Of a stretch of 64,000 nt of DNA, positions 8,536 to 15,939 are shown piece after piece (positions within the stretch are counted from its first letter, which is position 1; every line of letters starts with the position of its first letter). A model generated the notes under the pieces. The model ran no database searches. It had not been told where the DNA came from and saw only the letters and a program-made list of their open reading frames with translations. The stretch comes from an uncultured Clostridia bacterium (lineage in GTDB: Bacteria > Bacillota > Clostridia > Christensenellales > UBA1242): contig CAKVID010000004.1 of the NCBI GenBank assembly GCA_934754355.1, forward strand, positions 134,401 to 198,400. The letters are read 5' to 3'. A program made the translations under genes and the position numbers.

Positions 8536-9806
8536 AACTTTCCTCCTGTGATGATTTGTAAGATGTCATCATTTTTATAAAATCTAGATGATGAATAAGT
8601 ACGCAATTTATTAGACGATGTAATAATTGGTTTTTTGCCCGCAATTGGGTTATTGGTGTACATAAGTGGACATATGCTGCTTACTTTTACCCCTGTTTTA
8701 CTAAGTTTAGCATAAATTTCGCTCTCTCTAAATTTATCTGCAATTTGAGGAGAAGTTGTAAGGATAGTTCTTACTGTTACTTTCTTTCTATTATTTTTCT
8801 CCAAACCTTCCAAGATATTTTTTGCCCAGTCATTCAATTGAGACATACTTAGGTGTGGGCAACCAATAAAGCATAGATATGGTTTAGCATTCAAATTCTT
8901 CCAAAGTACAGGATAGGATTTATAAATTTTATCCAATTCTCTATCTGTGATTGTATAAACTTTAGCGTCTTTCTTAATTAATTTCTTGCCAAGTTCTTTG
9001 GCTTCTGGAGTAAGTCCATCAATATGATATAGTCCAACCGAGCCATTAGAAGCAGTGGCTGCGCCAAAGTCTTTCAAATATCCTTTAACATCGTCAGTAA
9101 GTTCGTTGCCAAGGAATTTGTCTAGACCTTTGACATAAGGCACATCTTCCATTACTTTTAGTCCAATTGCGCTACCTAATATTTGTGCTTCTGGCAATTT
9201 TGATGTTTGAATATCTATTATCCAATCTGCCTTTCTACCCTCATCTGTAAGCAATCCAAATTCTGGAACTTTGCCAATAATTGCTGAGAACAAATCTAGC
9301 ATACCGCTATTTCTATTGCATCTGGCACCAATTACTGAATTGGCATATACAACAGCCGAACTCTCTGCCCAGCCTAGTATATCTCCTTTCTTAGGCAAAT
9401 TACCTACTTCTTCAAAGTATGAAGTACAAGTGAAACTTTTGCTATCTTTCAAGCCAATCTTCTTCAATTGTTCTTCATATCTTGCTTGTTCTTTGTACAT
9501 AATCTTACTAAAGATTAATTTATTAAGTAATCCACATTTAACATTTGTGTAATCAATAGGTCTTGGGTCTACTGTAAATGGTTCTTTGGTCTTAATTCCA
9601 GCAGCAATAATTTCGTCCATTGTTCTAAATAATGGTTTAAGCAAGCCTATTCCAAAAGATGTAACAAAGTGGCTAGCATGAGTAATTGGTACTAATTTTG
9701 TAGCACCAAATACTTCGCCAAAATCCACAACCGTCTTCATAATCTTTGCATAAGTTTCTCCCTGCTTGCCAGCAAGGATATCTTTCTCTTCTTGAGTTAA
9801 TCTCAT
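8532..9806 (-). CDS. Aconitase X catalytic (large) subunit, DUF521 type
   Basis: The 424-residue protein begins LTQEEKDILAGKQGE and has THASHF, GARCNRNSG, FIGCPHLS and SSICPLMY, the conserved layout of the aconitase X catalytic domain. Cys163, Cys316 and Cys379 are in the best-conserved-looking contexts and are candidates for the iron-sulfur ligands. In AcnX the cluster binds and activates a hydroxyacid or hydroxyproline for dehydration. The gene is second in an operon: it starts 23 bases after the flavoprotein stop and overlaps the small-subunit gene. Its pairing with a two-cofactor ene-reductase suggests dehydration followed by reduction of the product, but that is inference. Confidence 0.88.
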   Translation of the reverse strand: MRLTQEEKDILAGKQGETYAKIMKTVVDFGEVFGATKLVPITHASHFVTSFGIGLLKPLFRTMDEIIAAGIKTKEPFTVDPRPIDYTNVKCGLLNKLIFSKIMYKEQARYEEQLKKIGLKDSKSFTCTSYFEEVGNLPKKGDILGWAESSAVVYANSVIGARCNRNSGMLDLFSAIIGKVPEFGLLTDEGRKADWIIDIQTSKLPEAQILGSAIGLKVMEDVPYVKGLDKFLGNELTDDVKGYLKDFGAATASNGSVGLYHIDGLTPEAKELGKKLIKKDAKVYTITDRELDKIYKSYPVLWKNLNAKPYLCFIGCPHLSMSQLNDWAKNILEGLEKNNRKKVTVRTILTTSPQIADKFRESEIYAKLSKTGVKVSSICPLMYTNNPIAGKKPIITSSNKLRTYSSSRFYKNDDILQIITGGKL

Positions 9807-9829
9807 AATATTCTCCTAAAATATTTATA

Positions 9830-11878
9830 CTATATACTCTCTGCTACTTCCCATGCTCTCCAAACAACCGTTCTCAAATTGCCTACAGCATAAGCATCGC
9901 CAACTATATGCACATTCTTGGCACTAGCAAATGCAGGAGCAGGATTATAACCAATAGCAAGTATAATATCATCATAAGGCAATTTTCTAGAGCCTTCTTT
10001 ATTCTCAATTACTACATGCTTATCTTCAATTGCACTAAGTTTGGTTTCCAAATGAACTGGAACTTTGTATGCTTTGAAGTAATCTCTTAAGTACGATGAA
10101 TTGGCAAGGCACAATCCCCTAACAGCCATCAAATCATTCTTGGCCTCGATAATCACAGGCTTGTGACCTTTGCGATACAAATCGTATGCAATCTCACAAC
10201 CAGTAAGTCCGCCACCTATAATTATTACATTTTTGCCAACTTCTCTACCATTTAGATAATCAACAGCATCAATGCATTTCTCGCCATTTGGCATTTTTAA
10301 TTTTCTTGCTTTTGCACCAGTTGCAACAATAACTTCGTCACATTTAAGAGTACTTATGTCAGTTATTTCACTATTCAATTTTACTTTTATTTTTAATTTC
10401 TTTATTTGATTTACATACCATTCAATTAGGCGTTTATCATTTTCTTTGAAATCAAAATTACTAGCAGGAACAAATACACCACCAAGTCTGTCAGACTTCT
10501 CGTAAATAGTTACATTGTGACCTCTAAGTGTTAGAATTCTGGCACATTCCATGCCACCAATTCCGCCACCGATTACAGCAACAGTCTTTTTAACTTTGGC
10601 AGGTTTAATTACATATTTGCCACCATTCATAGTTACAGGATTTAATGCACATCTAGCCATATGTTTTGCTTCGTCTAGACTTTCGTCATTAGCCACACCC
10701 TTGTAATGAGCCATTGCAAAGCAACCATTATGACAACAAATACATGGTTGAATTTCATCTTCTTTGCCATTTATTAATTTGGTTACCCATGCACCATCTA
10801 CCAAGAATTGTCTAGCAACACCCATTGCATCAATTTTCTTATTCTTAATAGCCTCTGCACCAATATCTGGGGTCATTCTACCCGCACACACTACTGGGAT
10901 ATCTACAAATTCTTTGATGTGAGATACATCTTCTAGATTGCAATTAGTAGGCATATATGCTGGTGGGTGAGCCCAATACCAAGCATCGTAAGTACCGTTA
11001 TCGCAATTAAGCATATCATATCCTGCATCTTGCAAATATCTGGCTGCTTTCTCACTCTCAGCCATGTCTCTACCTACTTCTTTGTATTTTTCTCCTGGAA
11101 CAGCACCTTCGCATAATCCTTTTGTTTTGCTTACAACCGAATATCTTAGAGATACCGGGAAGTCTTTGCCACAAAGTTCTTTAATAGCACCAACAATTTC
11201 TACTGGTAGACGATATCTATTCTGAAAACTTCCGCCGTACTCATCAGTTCTATTATTGGTGTATTTAAGTGTAAATTGGTCAAGCAAATATCCTTCGTGT
11301 ACAGCATGAACTTCTACGCCATCTACGCCCGCTTCTTTTAGTAATCTAGAAATCTCGGCATAAGCATATATAATTTGCTTAATTTCTTTAGATGTAAGCG
11401 CTCTACACTTAACATTTTCTGCCCAACGAGAAGTAATCTCGCTAGGAGATGCACAGATATAACTAATATCTATTACAGGCTTAATAAGAGCCCCCAAAAA
11501 TTTATTTTTCAAGAAAGGTACAAGAGGATTAGTTATAGCAAAAGACCTACCAAAACCAGCAGTAAGTTGTACAAATAGTTTTGCCCCGTACTTGTGAATT
11601 TCTTTCATGTATTCTTTTAATTCTCTAAACATTTTCTTATTCTGGTATAGCCAACGACCAAACATTGTATCTCTAAGGGGTGCAATACCAGGAATAATAA
11701 GACCAACATTATTTTTGGCTTTGTCTATAAAGAAATCTGCTGATTCTCTATCAAAATGATTTCTCTCCATCCAACCAAAAAGTGATGTACCACCCATAGG
11801 ACACATGACAATTCTATTTTTGATTTCAACATTGCCAATCTTCCATGGGGTAAATAAAGGCGCATATTTTTTTTCCAT
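9830..11878 (-). CDS. Old-Yellow-Enzyme-type NADH:flavin oxidoreductase with 4Fe-4S and FAD domains
   Basis: This 682-residue enzyme has the three-part build of 2,4-dienoyl-CoA reductase, trimethylamine dehydrogenase and the bile-acid enzymes BaiCD/BaiH. A TIM barrel (about 1-370) has GVDGVEVHAVHEGYLLDQF and NRTDEYGGS. A cysteine cluster CICCHNGC with a later RCALNP (about 378-406) should hold 4Fe-4S. A C-terminal FAD/NAD(P) module has IGGGIGGMECAR and IGGGLTGCEIA. Electrons pass from NAD(P)H through FAD and the cluster to FMN, which reduces an activated C=C bond. It is first in the operon with AcnX, so it may reduce the AcnX product. A minus-strand TTGACA lies at 11932-11937 with a weak -10. 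Substrate unknown. Confidence 0.9.
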   Translation of the reverse strand: MEKKYAPLFTPWKIGNVEIKNRIVMCPMGGTSLFGWMERNHFDRESADFFIDKAKNNVGLIIPGIAPLRDTMFGRWLYQNKKMFRELKEYMKEIHKYGAKLFVQLTAGFGRSFAITNPLVPFLKNKFLGALIKPVIDISYICASPSEITSRWAENVKCRALTSKEIKQIIYAYAEISRLLKEAGVDGVEVHAVHEGYLLDQFTLKYTNNRTDEYGGSFQNRYRLPVEIVGAIKELCGKDFPVSLRYSVVSKTKGLCEGAVPGEKYKEVGRDMAESEKAARYLQDAGYDMLNCDNGTYDAWYWAHPPAYMPTNCNLEDVSHIKEFVDIPVVCAGRMTPDIGAEAIKNKKIDAMGVARQFLVDGAWVTKLINGKEDEIQPCICCHNGCFAMAHYKGVANDESLDEAKHMARCALNPVTMNGGKYVIKPAKVKKTVAVIGGGIGGMECARILTLRGHNVTIYEKSDRLGGVFVPASNFDFKENDKRLIEWYVNQIKKLKIKVKLNSEITDISTLKCDEVIVATGAKARKLKMPNGEKCIDAVDYLNGREVGKNVIIIGGGLTGCEIAYDLYRKGHKPVIIEAKNDLMAVRGLCLANSSYLRDYFKAYKVPVHLETKLSAIEDKHVVIENKEGSRKLPYDDIILAIGYNPAPAFASAKNVHIVGDAYAVGNLRTVVWRAWEVAESI

Positions 11879-11908
11879 ATTATTCTCCTAAATTTAATAT
11901 ACACTTAA

Positions 11909-11937
11909 AGATTAAAATTATTTTGGCTTTTTGTCAA
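11909..11937 (-). promoter_or_regulatory. Possible promoter of the flavoenzyme-AcnX operon
   Basis: A perfect minus-strand -35 TTGACA (11937-11932) is followed after 17 bases by a weak -10 TAATCT (11914-11909), 31 bases before the ATG. The -10 match is poor. Confidence 0.4.
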
Positions 11938-12018
11938 ATAAATACACCAATTTATATATATTTTGGCTAATTTTAGTGTGTGATTTTTAATTTTTGATGG
12001 CACATTCAAAGAAAATAT

Positions 12019-12047
12019 TTGCATTGATAAAAAAAATGGTATATACT
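12019..12047 (+). promoter_or_regulatory. Probable sigma-A promoter of asnS
   Basis: TTGCAT (12019-12024), a 17-base spacer and TATACT (12042-12047) precede the gene by 31 bases. The leader is short and has no room for a T-box. Confidence 0.55.
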
Positions 12048-12078
12048 TACATATATTAATATTCTAGAGGGAAGACAT

Positions 12079-13458
12079 ATGAAAAAATTAGACATAGCAA
12101 AATTGAATAAAACTTACACTAGTCTAGATGGTCAAAATGTGAAAGTCGCTGGCTGGACTAGAAGCGTAAGAGACTCCAAGAACTTTGGCTTTATAGACCT
12201 AAACGATGGCACAAGTTTCAAGGGTGCACAAATTGTTTTTGAAGCAGACAAAATCCCAAATTACGATAGTGTTGCCAAACTTAATGCCGGTTCATCAATT
12301 ATTGTAGATGGCACAGTTGCTATTACCCCAAGTAACAAACAACCTTATGAGATTAAGGCTACAAATATAGAGATAATTTGCCCTACAGATAATACCTATC
12401 CCCTTCAGAAAAAAGGTCATAGCGTAGAATTTTTAAGAGAACAAGCATATCTTAGACCTAGAACAAATTTATTTAATGCAATATTTAGAATTAGAAGTGA
12501 AGCAGCATTTGCTTTGCACAAATATTTTAATGAGCAAGGCTTTGTATATGTACACGCACCTCTACTTACTTCATCAGATTGCGAGGGTGCTGGAGAATTA
12601 TTCAAGGTAAGTACTCAAGAGATTTATGAAGGCAAGAAATTATACCCAGAAGACGAGTTGTTTGGCAAGAAAGTATTTCTATCTCCATCTTGTCAATTAG
12701 AGGGTGAAGCCTTTGCACTAGCAATGGGCAATATTTATACTTTTGGCCCATCATTTAGAGCAGAAAATAGTAATACTATCAAGCATGTCAATGAATTCTG
12801 GCACATAGAACCAGAGATGGCATTTGCCGAATTGCAAGACGATATGGATATTATGGAAGGCATGGTTAAGAGTGTAATTAATTATCTATTTGACAAATGT
12901 CCAGACGAACTTAAATTCTGCGATTCTTTCGTAGAGAAAGGCTTATTAGATAAATTGAAACATGTAGCAACTAGCGACTTTGCAAGAGTAACTTACACCG
13001 ATGCAATTGCCGAACTAGAGAAACATAACGATTTATTTGAATACAAGGTATCTTGGGGTTCAGATATCCAAACCGAGCATGAGAAATTCTTGACAGAGAA
13101 AGTATACAAACGCCCAGTATTTGTGTATAACTACCCTAAAGAAATCAAAGCATTCTACATGAAAGTAAATGACGATAACAAAACAGTTAAAGCAACCGAC
13201 TTGCTAGTACCAGGCATTGGCGAACTTTGTGGCGCAAGCGAGAGAGAAGAGAGATACGATGTATTGCTAAATAGAATACACGAATTAGGACTAAATGAAG
13301 AAGATTATTGGTGGTATCTAAACCTAAGAAAATTCGGTTCAGTTAAACATAGCGGATTTGGAATGGGCTTCGATAGATTTGTAATGTATGTAACAGGAGC
13401 ATCAAATATAAGAGATGTATTGCCATTCCCAAGAACACCAAAGAACTGCAATTTCTAA
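12079..13458 (+). CDS. asnS: Asparaginyl-tRNA synthetase
   Basis: AsnRS charges tRNA-Asn in the cytoplasm. The 459-residue length is typical. An N-terminal OB-fold (VKVAGWTRSVRDSKNFGFIDLNDGT, about 20-45 onward) leads to the class II catalytic core with FLREQAYLRPRTNLFNAI, FRAENSNT (motif 2 region), HIEPEMAFAEL and the C-terminal motif 3 GFGMGFDRFVMY. Those features separate it from AspRS and LysRS, and the HIEPE stretch is typical of AsnRS. The gene is monocistronic: it has its own promoter, an AGAGGGA ribosome site and a strong terminator. Confidence 0.95.
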   Translation: MKKLDIAKLNKTYTSLDGQNVKVAGWTRSVRDSKNFGFIDLNDGTSFKGAQIVFEADKIPNYDSVAKLNAGSSIIVDGTVAITPSNKQPYEIKATNIEIICPTDNTYPLQKKGHSVEFLREQAYLRPRTNLFNAIFRIRSEAAFALHKYFNEQGFVYVHAPLLTSSDCEGAGELFKVSTQEIYEGKKLYPEDELFGKKVFLSPSCQLEGEAFALAMGNIYTFGPSFRAENSNTIKHVNEFWHIEPEMAFAELQDDMDIMEGMVKSVINYLFDKCPDELKFCDSFVEKGLLDKLKHVATSDFARVTYTDAIAELEKHNDLFEYKVSWGSDIQTEHEKFLTEKVYKRPVFVYNYPKEIKAFYMKVNDDNKTVKATDLLVPGIGELCGASEREERYDVLLNRIHELGLNEEDYWWYLNLRKFGSVKHSGFGMGFDRFVMYVTGASNIRDVLPFPRTPKNCNF

Positions 13459-13493
13459 GTAATAAAATAATTGTTTCAAATTAATTATATAGC

Positions 13494-13533
13494 AAAAAAA
13501 TGAGCAAAAGTTTATTCTTTTGCTCATTTTTTT
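13494..13533 (+). terminator. Strong intrinsic terminator of asnS
   Basis: A 17-bp perfect stem with core TGAGCAAAAG/CTTTTGCTCA and a six-base loop, with seven A on the left and seven T on the right. It is symmetric enough to work in both directions. Confidence 0.9.
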
Positions 13534-13601
13534 ATTTACTAATAAACACAAACCATATTATTTATCTCTATTCAATAAAGTAAAAATCCGCCCTACTATT
13601 T

Positions 13602-14136
13602 CACACCCATGCAGTTGAGTATACTTAGTGACCATATAACTTACTCCGTGCGGTTGAGTACAAACTTTAGCAATATAATTATTGTACTACTATTTTGCAA
13701 TATAATTCGCTCCGTGCGGTTGAGTACTCGATAACTATTTTTCGACACAGGTTTTTTGTTCCAAAAAAATGGTCTCAAAATAATTTTCTGCGTCTTCCCG
13801 CCCTCAGTACTAGCATGTTTGTTTTCTACATTAATTTATTTTATTAAATTTGACTTTATATACTTTTTTAGTTGAATTCTTGCTTTTCTTTTTCCACTTT
13901 TACAAATTAATTAATGTGAGTACTACTAAATAATAAAATTAAAATATATATTAAATAAGTTCTTAGTTCTAACAATAAATATCACTTAAATAAGGGGTAT
14001 CAATTTATTAGTATCTAATATTAAGTAAAATAATATAACCACTGAGTGCGGGAAGACACAGAGACAAATTTTACGATTTCTGCAGGCGAAGCCGAAGCCT
14101 TAGTAAAATTTGGGTCGAGTACTCAACCGCACGGAG
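13602..14136. repeat. Inverted-repeat-bounded gene-free block with CTCCGTGCGGTTGAGTAC copies
   Basis: CTCCGTGCGGTTGAGTAC occurs at 13644-13661 and 13710-13727 in direct orientation and inverted at 14119-14136; a degenerate copy is near 13603-13621. The 22 bases at 13710-13731 and 14115-14136 are perfect inverted copies. A second inverted pair is nested inside (13790-13808 and 14041-14059, 17 of 19 matching, core GTCTTCCCGC). On the right edge a hairpin CAAATTTTAC/GTAAAATTTG (14065-14074 with 14103-14112) encloses a GC-rich GGCGAAGCC loop. The interior 13810-14040 is strongly AT-rich with no believable gene. It looks like a MITE-like or decayed mobile element. Confidence 0.75.
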
Positions 14137-14190
14137 AAAATTATATTTATGTAGTTGTATCTTTTTTGTAATTATTTTGCGTGCGTAAAA

Positions 14191-15060
14191 TTATCTTCTG
14201 CGAGTGTTATCTTGTTGCACTCCATCTACATATAGGTCTATACCAGATTGCTCTCTATCTACAACAATATTTCCATCAAAATCATACACATCGCCACACC
14301 ATTCTATACCTTCGCAATCTACAAATCCTCTAATAGCAAATCTGCCATCTTTGGTGTGTCCCTCTACATATCTAATTGGCACAAAATGTTCATTGCAATA
14401 AGATTGCTCTTTGGTTATAAAATAATTTCTACCGCCAATATTCTCTACTGAGAATAAATCTTCTTGGGTGCACTCATCTTCATCAATCGGATTATCTATT
14501 ACAATTTGCTTTTTAGGGTGTCTCTCTTCAATATATCTACTTAAGCATTTCTCTAATTCGTACATATTATATTTATTCTCAAAAGCACGCTTGTCTGGAG
14601 TTCTCTCGTACATCAATTTGTTTTTCTCATCAGTAAGAACAGTTACCGAATGCTTAGGATTATAATATCCCGTAGCCTCACTGCCAGCATTCGCAAGAAA
14701 ATACGCCGGAGTATCTAGATTAATAGCCTTGTTCAAATCCCCACTTACAAAGTATCTGCTATTTCTTCTTCTCCTATTATTCTCTGCCTCTAGTATCACT
14801 CTACCCATAAATGCATTGTAAGCAATAAGAGTATCCAAATCATAGAAATTGTACGCACTTAAATCTTTGCTACAAGTAGATAATTTATCTGCAATTCTAT
14901 ATGCCTCGTTACAACCTCTAGAAAATTGTCTAACGATATCACTCCTCATCATTCTGCCTTCAATGACAAATCCCTTAGTGATACCATTGTACTGATTATT
15001 TTTCTCGGCTATTTGTCTTCTTAGATATTTTCTAAGAGTTGCAAGTTCCAATGTATTCAT
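14191..15060 (-). CDS. Uncharacterised protein
   Basis: I do not recognise this 289-residue protein. It has no signal peptide or membrane segment, so it is probably cytoplasmic. The first ~110 residues are basic and probably helical (LRKYLRRQIAEKNNQYN, then NNRRRRNSRYF). The centre has an acidic stretch DNPIDEDECTQEDLF, and the C-terminal ~90 residues look beta-rich with short aspartate/glycine turns. The chosen start is the ATG at 15060, which has GGGGGAG seven bases upstream; an in-frame ATG at 15087 lacks a site. It lies between the inverted-repeat block and the lipoprotein gene, downstream of a bidirectional terminator, so it probably has its own promoter. Function unknown. Confidence 0.75.
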   Translation of the reverse strand: MNTLELATLRKYLRRQIAEKNNQYNGITKGFVIEGRMMRSDIVRQFSRGCNEAYRIADKLSTCSKDLSAYNFYDLDTLIAYNAFMGRVILEAENNRRRRNSRYFVSGDLNKAINLDTPAYFLANAGSEATGYYNPKHSVTVLTDEKNKLMYERTPDKRAFENKYNMYELEKCLSRYIEERHPKKQIVIDNPIDEDECTQEDLFSVENIGGRNYFITKEQSYCNEHFVPIRYVEGHTKDGRFAIRGFVDCEGIEWCGDVYDFDGNIVVDREQSGIDLYVDGVQQDNTRRR

Positions 15061-15163
15061 ATTCTCCCCCTTAATATAAAAACACACTTGTACTAGTCAA
15101 TAACTTTTATTATATATATTCTACCACATATCTTTCCCAATTGCAATAGGGATTATTACCACC

Positions 15164-15198
15164 AAAAAAGGTTAGGAATTATCTTCCTAACCTTTTTT
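15164..15198. terminator. Intrinsic terminator after small lipoprotein gene
   Basis: AAAAAAGGTTAGGAA (15164-15178) and TTCCTAACCTTTTTT (15184-15198) form a perfect 15-bp stem with a five-base loop. It ends the minus-strand lipoprotein transcript 60 bases past its stop. Confidence 0.88.
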
Positions 15199-15257
15199 AC
15201 TTAAATAGTATGCATTGTGTATCGTTTGCAAATTACAAATGCTACACTTATCAGCAA

Positions 15258-15854
15258 TTAGTCTCCCATAATAGGGGCAAAATCTACTACATTACTTGGT
15301 GCGCTTTCTTTGATGTGATTTTGAACTATAGTCAAGATAGATTCCCATTTATCGAAGTTTTCACTTGTTAAACGTATTTGTATTATTTCTTGTCCATAAT
15401 AATCATTAATTACTTTAACCTCAATTGAATTATCCTTACTAGCATTTGCTAGATTAAATATTTTATCAAAGGTATCCTTATCAATATCATAGTCAAACTG
15501 AATTTTAGAATTACCTATCATTTCAGCATCACCATCTTCTTTATCAAAAAGATCTTGAATTGTTATGGAATAACTGCCATCAACTCCTACAACTCCAACC
15601 TGATCAAGTTTAAAATTTGGTTTTGTTTCTTTCATTTTAGATTCAATTGAATTTGCAATTTCAACTGCTGAAGTTTTCACTGTCTCTGTAACTCCTGGTT
15701 TTGTTTCTGCTTGCACAGAATCTTTATCACAACTAGTAAGTCCTGCTGCTCCTGTTAAGATTGTTGCCGCAACCAATCCTGTAATTGCTGCTCTTTTTGC
15801 TGTTTTCTTGAAGCCATCTTTTTTTGCTTCAAGATATTCCTTTAAATTATTCAT
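15258..15854 (-). CDS. Small putative lipoprotein of unknown function
   Basis: This 198-residue protein has an unusually long basic N-region (about 23 residues, several Lys/Arg), a hydrophobic stretch ITGLVAATILTGAAGL and a lipobox LTSC with Cys42, so it is likely a secreted lipid-anchored protein. After the Cys comes a Thr/Val/Glu-rich linker, then a soluble domain of about 130 residues with alternating hydrophobic strands and many Asp/Lys. I recognise no family. The ATG has GGGAGGAATT upstream and a good promoter. It lies directly downstream of the giant repeat-protein gene on the same strand, but the promoter between them makes it an independent unit. Confidence 0.75.
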   Translation of the reverse strand: MNNLKEYLEAKKDGFKKTAKRAAITGLVAATILTGAAGLTSCDKDSVQAETKPGVTETVKTSAVEIANSIESKMKETKPNFKLDQVGVVGVDGSYSITIQDLFDKEDGDAEMIGNSKIQFDYDIDKDTFDKIFNLANASKDNSIEVKVINDYYGQEIIQIRLTSENFDKWESILTIVQNHIKESAPSNVVDFAPIMGD

Positions 15855-15892
15855 ACTATTAATTCCTCCCTAATTCCCATAGTATTACAATT

Positions 15893-15921
15893 ATAATAAC
15901 ACCCGAGAGAGAGATTGTCAA
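15893..15921 (-). promoter_or_regulatory. Sigma-A promoter of the small lipoprotein gene
   Basis: Minus-strand TTGACA (15921-15916), a 17-base spacer and TATTAT (15898-15893), between the stop of the giant gene and the start of the lipoprotein gene. Confidence 0.65.
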
Positions 15922-15939
15922 TAGTCAATTTTTTATAGT

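Noticed and set aside
12040..12079. T-box leader for asnS
   Set aside because: The distance from the likely promoter to the start is too short and there is no terminator or T-box sequence.
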